From the NCBI GenBank assembly GCA_014529385.2, contig CM043964.1, positions 109,023,587 through 109,087,586 of the forward strand: DNA of 64,000 nt, in the 5' to 3' direction. The position numbers were made by a program, and so were the translations under genes. This document shows, one piece after another, positions 10,813 through 21,426 of this stretch. Under the pieces are notes generated by a model, which saw only the letters and a list, made by a program, of their open reading frames with translations, searched no databases and was not told the DNA's origin. Position 1 is the stretch's first letter. Each line of letters starts with the position of its first letter. Origin of the DNA: Adiantum capillus-veneris (Eukaryota; Streptophyta; Polypodiopsida; Polypodiales; Pteridaceae).

Positions 10813-12900
10813 TGAGAGAGAGAGAGAGAGAGATTGATTTTTAACATAGCCAATTTAGTTCAACTTTCATGGCTAATCAATTGAGCTATGAAGACAAGGC
10901 TTGAACTTAAATCTGACAAATGTGCTTGGATGGATTCACTTGAATCTTGTCACGAGCATTCTTTGTTGGGAAGGAAGGAATATGGATCAGTATAGAGTGC
11001 ATCGTATGATAACTTCTTTACTGGTTTGGAGGCCATGATAAATTGATTCCATTAGTTTTTGTAAACTTTGAATAGGCTTTGGTAGAGAAACTCTCCAAAC
11101 AAAGAAAGAAGCTAAGAGGTGACGGAATTTAATGATTATCTTTCACATTGAGGGGAAGTCTAGCCATTTTCCAAACTTGGGCCTTACATTTGATTCCCAC
11201 TTGGGCATTCAAAGCCATTTGAGGCACCGCAGGAGACCCAAAAATTATGCAAAGGCATCAAGGGACGCATATGTTTCGATGCTTAGCATCAATGGAAGCT
11301 TTGGGCTTGTTGCATGTGTGTTTGTAGTAGACGTAGGTGTACATGTATAATTAGTGTGCACACATTAGAAACCTATGTATCATGGATTCACCCTACCGAG
11401 GTCAATGGAATATTTTGTTGTTAGCTAGAAAAGTATCTTTTGACTGATAAAGAGTAAGTGCACTACGATTAGTTGATTACCTTGTACATCATAATTTTAA
11501 AGTAAATTAGAGAAGAAAAGGAAATGATGAGAACCTTTTAAAGCTTGACTTCTAGTGGGAAAATTCATAGAAGCCCACCAAGAAAAGAGCCATTAATTTT
11601 TCTAGGAAGCCTAAGGTTAGGCATCATATTTAAGGCCCGCATGATGAACGACTCTGACTTTGACTTCTTGGTTTTGGTCTTGGGGTCTTCTGCCTTGGGG
11701 GTTGGAGGGGAAAACAAGAGGAGTCTAGATTTCTATGCAGGGTAGGGCATCTTGAGACTTGGAGGCTGCAACTAGCAGTAGAAGTTGACTCCCATGGTGC
11801 TTTCGTTGATCTTGGGGAAGCCATCGACTAATTGTCAACCACAAAGATTGTCGTTGCGAGGTTCATGCTCCCTAATTTTTGTGTGAACAACCGCTACACA
11901 ATGCTTGGACATTGACTGCAAAGTTCTCATGTTTCCCTTGCTCTTCTATTGCTTGGCTATATATAAGGCTGGGACTCGTTGTCTCAGCAATGCTATTCAC
12001 AGCTTGTTATCATTTAGCCATGCCGCCTCATGGGAAGAGCCGTCTCTTGGTAGTCTTGAGTTTAGCTTTGGAGCTCCCCATTATGCAAAAAAGAGACGGA
12101 TCTGTCTGTTGAACATGTTGCAAATAGAGGATAACTTTCTTTCAACAAACATACAACTCTATATAAATAGTCATGTAGATGCAAAAAGGCTAATACTAGA
12201 GTGGTAAGGTAGTTCCTAGGCCTCAACCTCAAATAGGCTAATAGAGTGGCAAGGTAATTACTATAGTTCTTAGACCTCAACCTTTCTTTGGTAGTCATCT
12301 ACAATAAATCGCACATGGCTTTGAGTCGTCTAGTCATGCTTGCTTTACAAAACTGAGTACTTCAAATAGCACGAGAATTAATTTCCAAAAATGCCTCATT
12401 ATTCAATCTCAATTCCCCGCCACCTTCCAACTCCCTTTGTCATGACTCATGCCCTCATGCTCTCACTCCTTGCACATTTGAGACAATGCGGACACGAATT
12501 GCCCGTCGCAATTGTGATCGCTTCCTTAAACCCCTTAGGCCACCTCTTACAAAACCAAGACACTTTCTACCTTTCACGCTTTTGAATTGCTTCTCCAATT
12601 CCCTCCTCACAAAGCCTTGTGTCTCCTCATGAAGCTAGAGGCGATGGGTGCATGTCCTCCAAAAGGATGCAGCATGAGACCAAGAGGGAGAAAGTAAGAT
12701 GTGTTGTTGACGATGTGGAAGATAGCATAAGAGAGACACGGGGATCACGAGGTGCTATAATAACCTAAGCAAAAGAAAGAGCTTTTCGACAATGTTTTTA
12801 TCCAACTCACAAGAGCTGGAACAAAGGAAGAGCCAAAGAAGGGGAACATTTCGCATGAGAATGTGTAGGTGATGCAGATGTGCAGTGAAGTGCATGAGTG
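10000..12900. other. Intergenic DNA with microsatellites
   Basis: No gene recognised. It contains (CA)n at 10158-10177, a GTGTGTGCGCGCGCGC alternating purine-pyrimidine run at about 10339-10365, (AT)n at 10589-10607, and a compound (GT)n/(GA)n at 10764-10833. Confidence 0.5.
10764..10833. repeat. Compound (TG)n(AG)n microsatellite
   Basis: About 47 bp of TG repeats run directly into about 20 bp of GA repeats. The same TG-then-GA order recurs at 57118-57218 and 63380-63459. Confidence 0.9.
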
Positions 12901-13090
12901 AGAGCGTGTGTGTGTGTGTGCAGCTATGGAGAAGAGCGAAGACACAGGTTGTGGTGGACTCCAAACACAGTAGTGTTTGGGTTATGAGCTTTTATTGTTT
13001 TATGTAGAAAGAATGGTCAGTGTTAGTTCCTGGTTAGTGTCCGGTCGCCCAACACTTAGGCACAACACATTGGGATTTACCACTCCAACA
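12900..13090 (-). mobile_element. 3' LTR edge of a Ty1/copia element (H), left limit unknown
   Basis: On the - strand an LTR-like start TGTTGGAGTGG lies at 13090, directly after a purine tract (AAGTGGGAGGT at 13101-13091) and just downstream of copia RNase H coding remains. This is the expected place for a 3' LTR. The left limit is not defined; the given start is only a minimum extent and includes a short (GT)n at about 12905-12920. Confidence 0.55.
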
Positions 13091-13177
13091 ACCTCCCACT
13101 TAAAGGACAATGTCCCTTTAAGCTGGGGTGACAACGTATATATACATACAATATAGGTAGACAATGACCATGATCAT

Positions 13178-15094
13178 CTACCCAACACCCATGAGTGCCC
13201 GACAATGTGCAAACCGCTCTGAAGGTAGGACCTTTGTTAGAAGATCAGTAGGATGCTCAATGGTGTGAATCTTGGCAAGCTGCAATTGCTTTTCCTCAAG
13301 CACCTCGTGAATGAAGTGATACTTCACATCCACATGCTTTGTCTTTGCATTAAACAATGGATTCTTTGCCAATTGTATAACACTTTAGCTATAACAATGT
13401 AACAGAGACATCTCAACACTAATTCCCAAGTCTCCCACTAGCCGACCAAGACATATATCTTCCTTGCAAGCTTCTGAAACTGCAACATATTCAACCTCTG
13501 TAGTAGACAAGGTAATGTCATCTTGCAAGTGAGATCGCCATGAAAATGCACCTCTAGTGAATTCAAAGACATAGCCTGAAGTGGACCTTCTCTTGTCCAA
13601 GTGTCCTGCATAATCTGCATCCATGTAACCCATTACACATGCTTCCTTTCTTCCAAAGAAACTTCACATGTCTTTTGTACCATTCAAATATTGCATAACC
13701 CCTTTCACTGCCTCCCAATGTTTCTTGATTGGGTTTGACATATATCTGCTAACTACTCCCACTACAAAAGCAGTATCAGGATGTGTAGCAATCATGGCAT
13801 ACATCAAACTCCCAACTACAAATGAATAAGGCATTGTGGTGGCCATTTTAGCCTTTTCCTCTTCATACTTAGGGCAATCATTTTTTGAAAGTTTCACATA
13901 TGGAGGCAATGGAGTACTCAATGCTTTCCACCTCTCCATATTGAAATGCTTAAGCACTTTAGCAATGTACTTAGATTGAGACAGAAAGACCAATTTCTTG
14001 CATCTGTCTTACTTAATGCACACGCCAAGAATATGGCTTGCTTCACCCATGTCTTTCATTTCAAAGTTTGCATGTAACTTTGACTTCAAGGCTTAAATCT
14101 CATCTTTGCATTTCTTAGCAAACATATCATCCACATAAAGGACCAAAATCAGCAAACTACCATCCTTACCTTGCTTCGTGTAGAGACAGTGGTCCATATC
14201 GCTACGTTTGTAGCGTTGAGAGAGCATGAACAAGTTACGATACCACTCCCTTAATAATTGTTTAGACCTTAAAGGGTCTTTTCTAACTGACACACCAACT
14301 CTTCAATACCCTTCTCAACAAAACCTTCTAGCTACTACATATAAACTTCTTCTTGAAGATCACCATGCAAGAACGTTGTCTTGGCATCCATTTGGTCAAG
14401 TTCCATGTCTTCTTTAGCAACCACCACGAGTATACACCATAGAGTAGTCATTTCGACAACCGGAGAAAAGATCTCATCAAAGTCAATTCCCTACTATTGC
14501 TTAAATCCTTTAGCAACAAGTCATGCCTTTTACTTGGGTTAATTATCATGAGGTGTAATTTTTTGCTTATACGCGCATTTGCATGGTAACACCTTTTTAC
14601 CTTTAGGTAACCGAACCAACTTCCAAGTTTGATTCGTATGCAACGAGTCCATTTTTTATTGCATAACTTTCTCCCACTTCTCTTTGTCATCCATTGACAT
14701 GGCTTCCTTATAGCAGGAGGGCTCTCTGCAATCTATCAACATAATGTAGTCCAATCAGGGAGTATATCTATCAAGAGGCCTTGACACTCTTGTAGACCTT
14801 CTAATAATTGGTTGAGCCTATTGTCCCTTAGCAACATCTTCTCCTACGAGAGGATTTTTGCCTTGTTGTATAACATTAGGCACTTCAGCCCTATTGTGAA
14901 CAACGCCATACTCTTGGAAGATAACTTTCTTGACCTCCAGGAAATCCCATCTCACTAGGATTGCCATAGACAAGAATATGCATTTCTTTGACGTAGGAGC
15001 CAACTTGCTTCTCATGCACATGCTTCTTATGCGACTTCTCTTCATTGAAGTATACGTCATTATTGCAAGCAATCTTTTTGGCTTCAGGATCTTA
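13178..15094 (-). pseudogene. Ty1/copia pol remnant (H): integrase end, RT and RNase H
   Basis: A series of - strand fragments read as one decayed copia pol from right to left. They are a post-integrase VYFNEE-like stretch (about 15070-15020), RT pieces with LYVDD (about 14135-14120, the catalytic YVDD) and the TPLPPYVKLS and MYAMIATHPD regions (13920-13780), and RNase H with DADYAGHLDKRRSTSGYVF (about 13625-13565), EVEYVAVSEA (13505-13475), then NAKTKHVDVKYHFI (13360-13318) and DLLTKVL (about 13240). The gene is broken by many frameshifts and stops. Gag and protease are not seen in the window. Confidence 0.88.
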
Positions 15095-15364
15095 TTGATG
15101 GGGTGCAGCGGCTACAGGGGATGGCGTCTGAGGATCGCCATGGTCTTGAGGGCGTGAAGCAGACGAGAACAAGAGAGAGAGGATTCAACACAGCAAGAAA
15201 AAATAATACGCTATTGTATGATTGATTATTCAAAGCTTTTACATGTTTATAGCTTTAGGGAGCCATGCAAAAACCATGCAAACTCCACTGGAACCAATGG
15301 TGCATATCTCTTGTGGAGAAATTGTGTTCCCACGGGATAGACAAAAGGGCTTGAAAACCTAACA
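15095..15364 (-). mobile_element. Probable 3' LTR of a second - strand copia element
   Basis: On the - strand a sequence starting TGTTAGGTTTTC at 15364 follows a strong purine tract (GAGGGGGGAGT at 15375-15365). A possible end CCCCATCA lies at 15095, giving about 270 bp. It abuts the end of the H integrase remnant, so it probably inserted into H. The interior to the right (15376 onwards) shows no recognisable coding sequence. Confidence 0.5.
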
Positions 15365-15375
15365 ACTCCCCCCTC

Positions 15376-18268
15376 AAGTCCGAACTAGACAGACCCTCTC
15401 ATGATACCTCGAGTTTTTGGTGTACTCGTCAATCGTGAATTTTAGGTTCTCTCACAACCAAGGATTTTTGGTGTATCCATAACCTGATGCTATAATAGTA
15501 AACCCCCCCTTGAACAGATAGGGTGTAGGTCAAAAAATTAGCTACCAATAGATGGAGTTTTTGGTTCACTGCCAAACCTTGGATTTCAGGTGTACCTAGT
15601 AACCTCATGAGAAGTGGGACAAAAAATTGAGACTTGAGAACAAAAACTGATAATTTGGGAGGTCTTACCACTCACGTGTGGCAGTGTCTATAACCCGTAC
15701 AACCTTTGACATGGTTGTGATTGATAATTTGATAGGCTAAAACAAAGCTTTTGACAAAATATAACTGATAGTTGATAAAATTGATTGACAACTAAGAAAA
15801 TATGACATAGAACAGGGTAGCAAACTTTTGAAAAATGTTTTGATGTATCAAGTACTCCAATCAAACCGTTGCATGAGTCTTCACTTACTTTCTATTTGCA
15901 TGAGATTTGAATTTGAAGTCGTATACCATGTGAAGTTGTATACCACGTTGTTGAAGCAAATATTCATGTATGATAGCCTGTGCTTCACTGTGAGCTATGT
16001 CCAATTGACAAGAAAATCCACAAAACTGACATATATGGCATATGTACCGATCCGAGTTGAAACACAAAACTTGAAGCTTTGTAGAGTTGATGAAGAATTG
16101 ATACATGCAAGTGCACATAATTCGGAGCAACCAAAACCAAGCATGTGCCTTTGCAAGGCTTATCTCCATCATCAAACCAGGACACCACTCTATTGATGTA
16201 GTTTCTTACATACGTTTTGATATGGAGCACCGATTGCTCACCTACTAACTGCCAGCAGCAGCATTTTGATATGCTCAAAAAACCGCCCATGATCCTTCAA
16301 TGCCTTTTGAGATGCCGTCGAGGTGTTGGAAACTGTCTGTGGCAGTTTTGAGGCCGTTTTGAGAAGCCTAATACAAAACTGCCTATAAAGGCCACTAACA
16401 GAGCATTTTGAGATGCTCTCAAAATCACACTGCCTATAAAGGCCACTAACAGAGCATTTTGAGATGCTCTCAAAATCACACTATTGAAGACACACTGCTA
16501 AAGACAGCGTTTTGAGAGGCAGTTCAATTGCTACAACTGGGTAGCTTTTCGAAAAGCACCGCCTTGATGGCGTTTTGAGAAGCGAGTGAGATGCAGCCCT
16601 GCCTGTAGCGCCTTGAGCGTGTTGAGATGCTACCTTTGCCTGCAGACATCTCTTCATCTTTCATTCTCTCTAAGAACTAAGGGAGATTGATGTTTTCATG
16701 CTACTTGGTACCCACAAGGAGAAATTGAGTCAGTGTTCGAGATATGTGCATCTCAACTTGGCCTTGATCTGATTAGAAAATTAAGACATGTGGTTGAGAG
16801 GAGATAAATCCCGCTCCAATTTTGCAAGAAAACAATGTTGACTTAAAAGGATTATGTATGTTTAGGATAAGGGTCTCATCAAAATATATTATTGGATTCG
16901 ACACTCGGATTTTGGGCAATATAGAGGGCATCACTTGGACCTTGGGTAAAATAAGGGAATTTCAAACTTTGGACATCTTTTATCATTACGTGAGCACGTC
17001 AATAGGTTAGATTATAAGCACCTTACTTGGGCTATTGTGCATGGACATTTTGGGTTTGAAATTTGGGGCCACTTTATGGCTTCCCATTGAGTGAGAAAAA
17101 GGGGGATATTGTGAAATCACAAGGGGGAAAAGCAAAAACAATGAGTAGGTGTGTTCGGGATAATCCGCCAAGGCTTTTGGGCTTCCGTTGACTTGAGTAT
17201 TGGTCAATTGGATGCACTATAACAAGCGTTGATGATCAAGGATGGGCAAAGATTTTCATACCAAAAGCACCGAGTTTGGAGTTTCTCAAAATCCTTGGTT
17301 GCCATCATCTTGCTTGGCTAATATAAGAGCATTGGAACCCTTATTTTAGCACTAAAAATAGGGTAAAAATTGACATAATTGGTAGGGATTAGTGCGAAGA
17401 AAAGGGACAACAAGAAACTAATTTAGTATTCATCATAATGAGGGTTCGAGAAGCAAGTACTAAGCTTAGAGAGCAATGTTTTCTAGCAGTGTATACCAAG
17501 CTTCGAAGCATCAAAATCTTTGTGCATTGCAAAGCAAGTGTATTATCGAGCATAATGTATCAAGCTTTAAGTGGCTTCAAGCATCAGATATCAAGTTTGT
17601 GCATAAAACATCAAAGGTCATTAATGGAAAACTCTCTTGTGTTTTTTTCTTTATTTTGGAGCAAAACAAGTATTTTCTTTCACATGTAATTACTATTCAA
17701 GTTGTTTTTGTCGTGCTTGCTTCTTGCTTAACCATAGGGGAAGAGGCATGGTGACTTTCTAGCATAACCCCCTTCGTCGAGATTATCTTTGACATTCTTT
17801 AGTGAACCCAACATGAAGCCGGAATGACTACGGAAGATGACAAATCCACAATAGCATGTGCATCAAGTGATGCAATAATTTGCCGTAAAATGGCTTTAAA
17901 AGAGGAGTTTTTCTTTGAAGACAAAGATTAAGTTACCAAGTAGAGTTTTTGTAAGTTGTTTCATCAATAATGCAATAAGGGTATGACGGATCCAAAAATG
18001 CTGCTAGATTTGAAAATTGGTTCAAGCAATCGCCGACAAGAGAGCAAAAATCTTTAAAGCCAAATCCCTCATTACAAAAAAGTTTAGTGGAACTTTTGGA
18101 AGACCCAAAAAAAGTTGTTACAAAATTTGTTAGTTTGATTGTGAAAGGGTAAAAATGAGCTGACAAATTGAATGTACCTAACATCATAACTGCAAAAGAA
18201 GAAGAGTCGAGTACCCCTACTCCAAGTGGGAACATTCCAAAACTAGATGAGCCAATTCTTGATGACCT
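15376..18268. other. Unassigned DNA
   Basis: No gene recognised. 15400-15620 contains loosely repeated phrases (GAGTTTTTGGTGTAC, GGATTTTTGGTGTAT, GGATTTCAGGTGTAC), suggesting degenerate tandem units in a retroelement 3' non-coding region. 16200-16700 is rich in TTTTGAGATGCT-like motifs. 16700-18268 shows nothing recognisable. Confidence 0.4.
16378..16479. repeat. Two 51-bp tandem repeats with a hairpin
   Basis: Two adjacent, essentially identical 51-bp units. Each contains ATTTTGAGA-TGC-TCTCAAAAT (9-bp stem, 3-nt loop), which overlaps an alternative GAGCAT...ATGCTC pairing. The surrounding 500 bp has further TTTTGAG motifs. Confidence 0.85.
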
Positions 18269-18647
18269 TAGTGGGAGACTTGGTTGTGTGTACTTGGTCG
18301 ATGGTTTGGCATTTGACATAGAGGGTGCAGGAGATGTTTGTTTGTCATTGCTCAATGGTGCCTCATACATGCTACGGCATGTGCGTTATGTTCCCCAGCT
18401 GAGACAGAGCTTGATCTTAGTGAGACAGCTAGCAGACTTTGGTTGGCATATACTGCTTAGAGAGCAGTCTTTCCAGGTGCATTATGGTTCATTAGTGATT
18501 GCCAGAGGAGCCCGCAATGGCCTGGTATATCCTATGCATGTGTTGAGGTTTGAGATGGCGTACTCTCGGTTTCATTGTTGGCTTGCTTTGAGCGAAAGAC
18601 GAGACGTGTCGCTTTTGCAGGTGAGCTCCACCATTCTCACAAGATAG
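18269..18647 (+). pseudogene. Copia protease/GAG-pre-integrase fragment of small element A
   Basis: From about 18269 the + strand encodes SGRLGCVYLVDG, then GAGDVCLSLLNGASYMLRHVRYVPQLRQSLILVRQLADFGW and a GSLVIARG motif. This is the region that follows the copia protease active site and leads to the integrase zinc finger. The nucleotide sequence AGTGGGAGACTTGGTTGTGTG is nearly shared with element B at 47883. The DSG active site and gag are absent: sequence upstream of 18269 is unrelated, so A is 5'-truncated there. No integrase, RT or RNase H follows; after about 150 bp comes the family's unknown C-terminal ORF. Confidence 0.78.
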
Positions 18648-18695
18648 ATCATTTAGCTATGCCTGTCGTGCTAGTAGACTTTGTAGAGGCAGAGA

Positions 18696-18773
18696 TAGAG
18701 CGGTAGTGCTCTAGTGAGACATAGTAGGTGTTGTCAGACTTTGTGCAGGCAGAGGTAGAGCAGATCTGCTCCC
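18696..18773 (+). repeat. Tandem TAGAGC-loop-GCTC units in element A
   Basis: Two units 60 bp apart: TAGAGC-GGTAGT-GCTCTA followed by GTGAG (18696-18718), and a weaker copy TAGAGC-AGATCT-GCTCCC (18756-18773). Both follow an AGACTTTGT...AGGCAGAG stretch. The same motif occurs in the same place in element B (48027, 48093). It could be an RNA stem-loop or the coding trace of a short peptide repeat (VERSCSSES-like). Confidence 0.65.
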
Positions 18774-18799
18774 TAGAGACATAGACAAAGCTGATAGAT

Positions 18800-19252
18800 A
18801 TGGAGTTTTTTGACATGCTCATGTTAGAGGCTGATGAGTTGGTGCCAGGACGCATAATTTTGCCTATGGGTGAGAGGGATGTAGCTTCCCCAGTGTCGGT
18901 GTTGACACATCCGTATGTGATTGGTAGTCCTCATGATGCACCAATTAGAGATAGCGCAAGGGAGGCGAGTACAACTATGTTTGCACAGATTTCGTTAGCA
19001 TTCAAGCGTCTCTTGTTTGACTTGTTAGTGTTGAGGCCCAATCTAACAGCTGCAATGGGAGCATTTGCAGCAGGGATAGTCAGCCATACGGTGACTGACA
19101 CTAGCAGGATGCTTCTTGGAGCTTTGCAAACCATACAAAGTTGTCTGCGGGATTTACACGCAGGCTCTAGCATGGGTACGCACACTAGCCTACCACCAGA
19201 GCCGATACGATTGCGTGTAGATCGACAGAGTGGGCTAGTGGGCATAGGTTGA
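18800..19252 (+). CDS. Unknown C-terminal domain ORF of small copia family (element A)
   Basis: An open frame of about 150 codons (first ATG at 18800) lies between the protease fragment and the 3' LTR, where an intact copia element would have the end of pol. I do not recognise the protein. Its core LLFDLLVLRPNLTAAMGAFA then AGIVSHTVTD matches the C-terminal ORF of element B (48068-48673), which has LMYEMLILRPDLAAAVGAFA then VGVVSRLLTD. Both end in GIG shortly before the 3' LTR. The conserved part is hydrophobic and glycine/alanine rich, possibly a helical hairpin. Shared sequence over a frame still open in two diverged copies suggests past protein-level selection. Confidence 0.6.
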   Translation: MEFFDMLMLEADELVPGRIILPMGERDVASPVSVLTHPYVIGSPHDAPIRDSAREASTTMFAQISLAFKRLLFDLLVLRPNLTAAMGAFAAGIVSHTVTDTSRMLLGALQTIQSCLRDLHAGSSMGTHTSLPPEPIRLRVDRQSGLVGIG

Positions 19253-19338
19253 GAGAGTCTCTCACCTAGTTTCTCGTACATACTAGTAGTTTAGCTAGTA
19301 GGTCTCACTTATCGGTGCATCACCTTTAAGCTGGAGAT

Positions 19339-19501
19339 TGTTGGGGTAAAGGCACTACGCCTTTTGCCTGGGCCAAACGTTCGGTGTCCGGTTGGCCGCC
19401 CACTGTGTATACACACTTCCTTATTCTTTCTATACATAAGAACAAGGAGCACCTCACTCATCCATTGAGTTAGTTCCTGAGGTTGCTCCACCCACACACT
19501 G

Positions 19502-19537
<36 letters not shown>

Positions 19538-19555
19538 GTGCCTCTGCGCATTGCT
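19339..19555 (+). mobile_element. 3' LTR of small copia element A (right end approximate)
   Basis: Starts TGTTGGGGTAAAGGC after a purine stretch (AAGCTGGAGAT). It closely matches, in inverse orientation, the 5' LTR of element C at 60704-60925: both share ACACACTTCCTTATTCTTTC and a GTTGCTCCACCCACACACTG block. It includes an internal (TC)n run (about 19507-19534). The exact end is unclear because sequences diverge after the (TC)n. Confidence 0.75.
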
Positions 19556-19631
19556 ACTCCCACTATCACCTCCCTTCATGTCTATGAGTGCATGAATGCG
19601 TTGCGTATGCGGAGAGCGAGAAGGGGGGGGA

Positions 19632-19749
<118 letters not shown>

Positions 19750-19962
19750 ACACAATATGAAACACAATTTTGGAAGTGGAATTGGAACTTTGATCATCAA
19801 GTAAAACAATACAAAAGTTGGCTTGATACCCAAGATAAAGTGCAAAGATGACATCATAGATCATCAACTAAAACAATGACAATGTAGAAAAGGTGGCTTT
19901 ATGCCCAAGATATAGTGCAAGGATGACATCATAGATCGTAGGGATGGTTCCCACACCTAACA
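19750..19962 (-). mobile_element. 3' LTR edge of a further - strand element
   Basis: On the - strand TGTTAGGTGTGGGAACC starts at 19962 after a purine tract (AAGGGGGGAA at 19972-19963). The LTR has an internal duplication of about 70 bp: GATGACATCATAGATC occurs near 19847 and 19922, each with a CCCAAGATA-AAGTGCAA-like partner. The left limit is set by the GA microsatellite and is uncertain. The element interior to the right (19973-21420) has no recognisable coding sequence. Confidence 0.55.
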
Positions 19963-19972
19963 TTCCCCCCTT

Positions 19973-21426
19973 CAAATCATAGGTGGAGCTAACCTCAAAC
20001 AAGACTAAACTTAGAAAAGGAGTTTGGATTCAAAGAGAATGGATGGAAAGCTAGCATGAACTATAATAGGCTCAAAGGTAATGATGCACCAACTTGCCTA
20101 TCGATAAACCAACCATGCATGCCTTAGAGGTTGAACAAAAGCCAACTTGGCTCACAAGCATGTGTTTTGATTTTCAAAGGTTGGGCCACAAATATCCTTT
20201 GAAGGAGACACTGGTTAGTCAATCCCCCTTGAAAACAAATCCTTGGGGTAGAGCACAAAAGTCCTCTATTTAGGTTAATTGATGCATGTGCTAAGGGAAA
20301 ATGCATGGGCGGTCTTATCACATGCTTTAACAACATGGACAGTATTTAGACCCAAGTATATGCAAATGTACAAGTTGAAGGAAAACCACATGGGAAAAAC
20401 CTTTCAAATTATAAATGAATTGCATAAACAAAAAATATTTGAAGGACTTCAAAAAATAAAAAAATCCTCACTTTCAAGTGAGTCTCCTATGACTTGCATT
20501 GTTTTCTTTATTAAAGGGTCCTCCTCTTCACCTTCACGCTGAGTAGAAACCAAGTAAGCATGATGTTTGTCTTTTTGCTTTCAAGCTTCCTGAAGCAATT
20601 GTCAATTGTATGACCTAATCTTTTACATCATGTGATGCACTTCTTCAATTTGCCTTGGTAAGAAAAACATTTCTTGAGGAGTTGAAGTCTGAAGTCTTTC
20701 TCTCGTCTTTATCCATGAGAATGGAAATCATCTCTTTGTAAGTAGTCTTTCAACCAACTTTGAGTGCAGTAACGGTTTTGATAAACTTATCCTCTAGGCA
20801 AGGTTGTTCAAGTGCCCACCCTCCTTATAATCATTGTCATTGTTGGGAGAAGCCTTTAGAGTGTCTAATTTTAGAAATAATAAACTAATAGTGTCTAACT
20901 GCTTTTTAAAAGTATCAATTGATTGAAATTAAGTGCTATAGTTCCATCGTAAGAAACAACTTGGAGTTGTTTATCTTACCTCCAAAAGTGTTACCAAAAT
21001 TTGCTAACTTTCTTGGCCGTCTTAGTAAGATCAAGATGATGTAGAAAATTGTATCCTAAACCAAGACCAATGACTACAACTGTATACACATTTTTGTCAA
21101 TCCATTGAGAAGGTTGATGTGGATCACTTTGGACAAGCTAAGTCTCCTTAGAGTGACTATTTTCCAAACGCCTTTTCACATCATTAAGAGTTGAGTCTTG
21201 GTTTTACAAAGGGAAATACTGGTGTTTGGAAATTTCTCTATAGTAAGGCTATATTTGGATAATCTAATATTGCACATATTGGCTAGTGAGAATGAACTCT
21301 TAAGTAGCCATGTTATGAAAATTTTTATACTCATGAAATCCCAAAATGCTTCTCTATTGTAGCATCAATAGTAGCTTTTAAACACAACCCTCCAGAAATG
21401 ACTGTTAAACTTGGGATCTTGATCAC
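19973..21426. other. Unassigned DNA
   Basis: No domain is recognisable on either strand. It lies between an LTR edge and the integrase remnant of element G and may be the 3' non-coding part of either. Confidence 0.4.
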
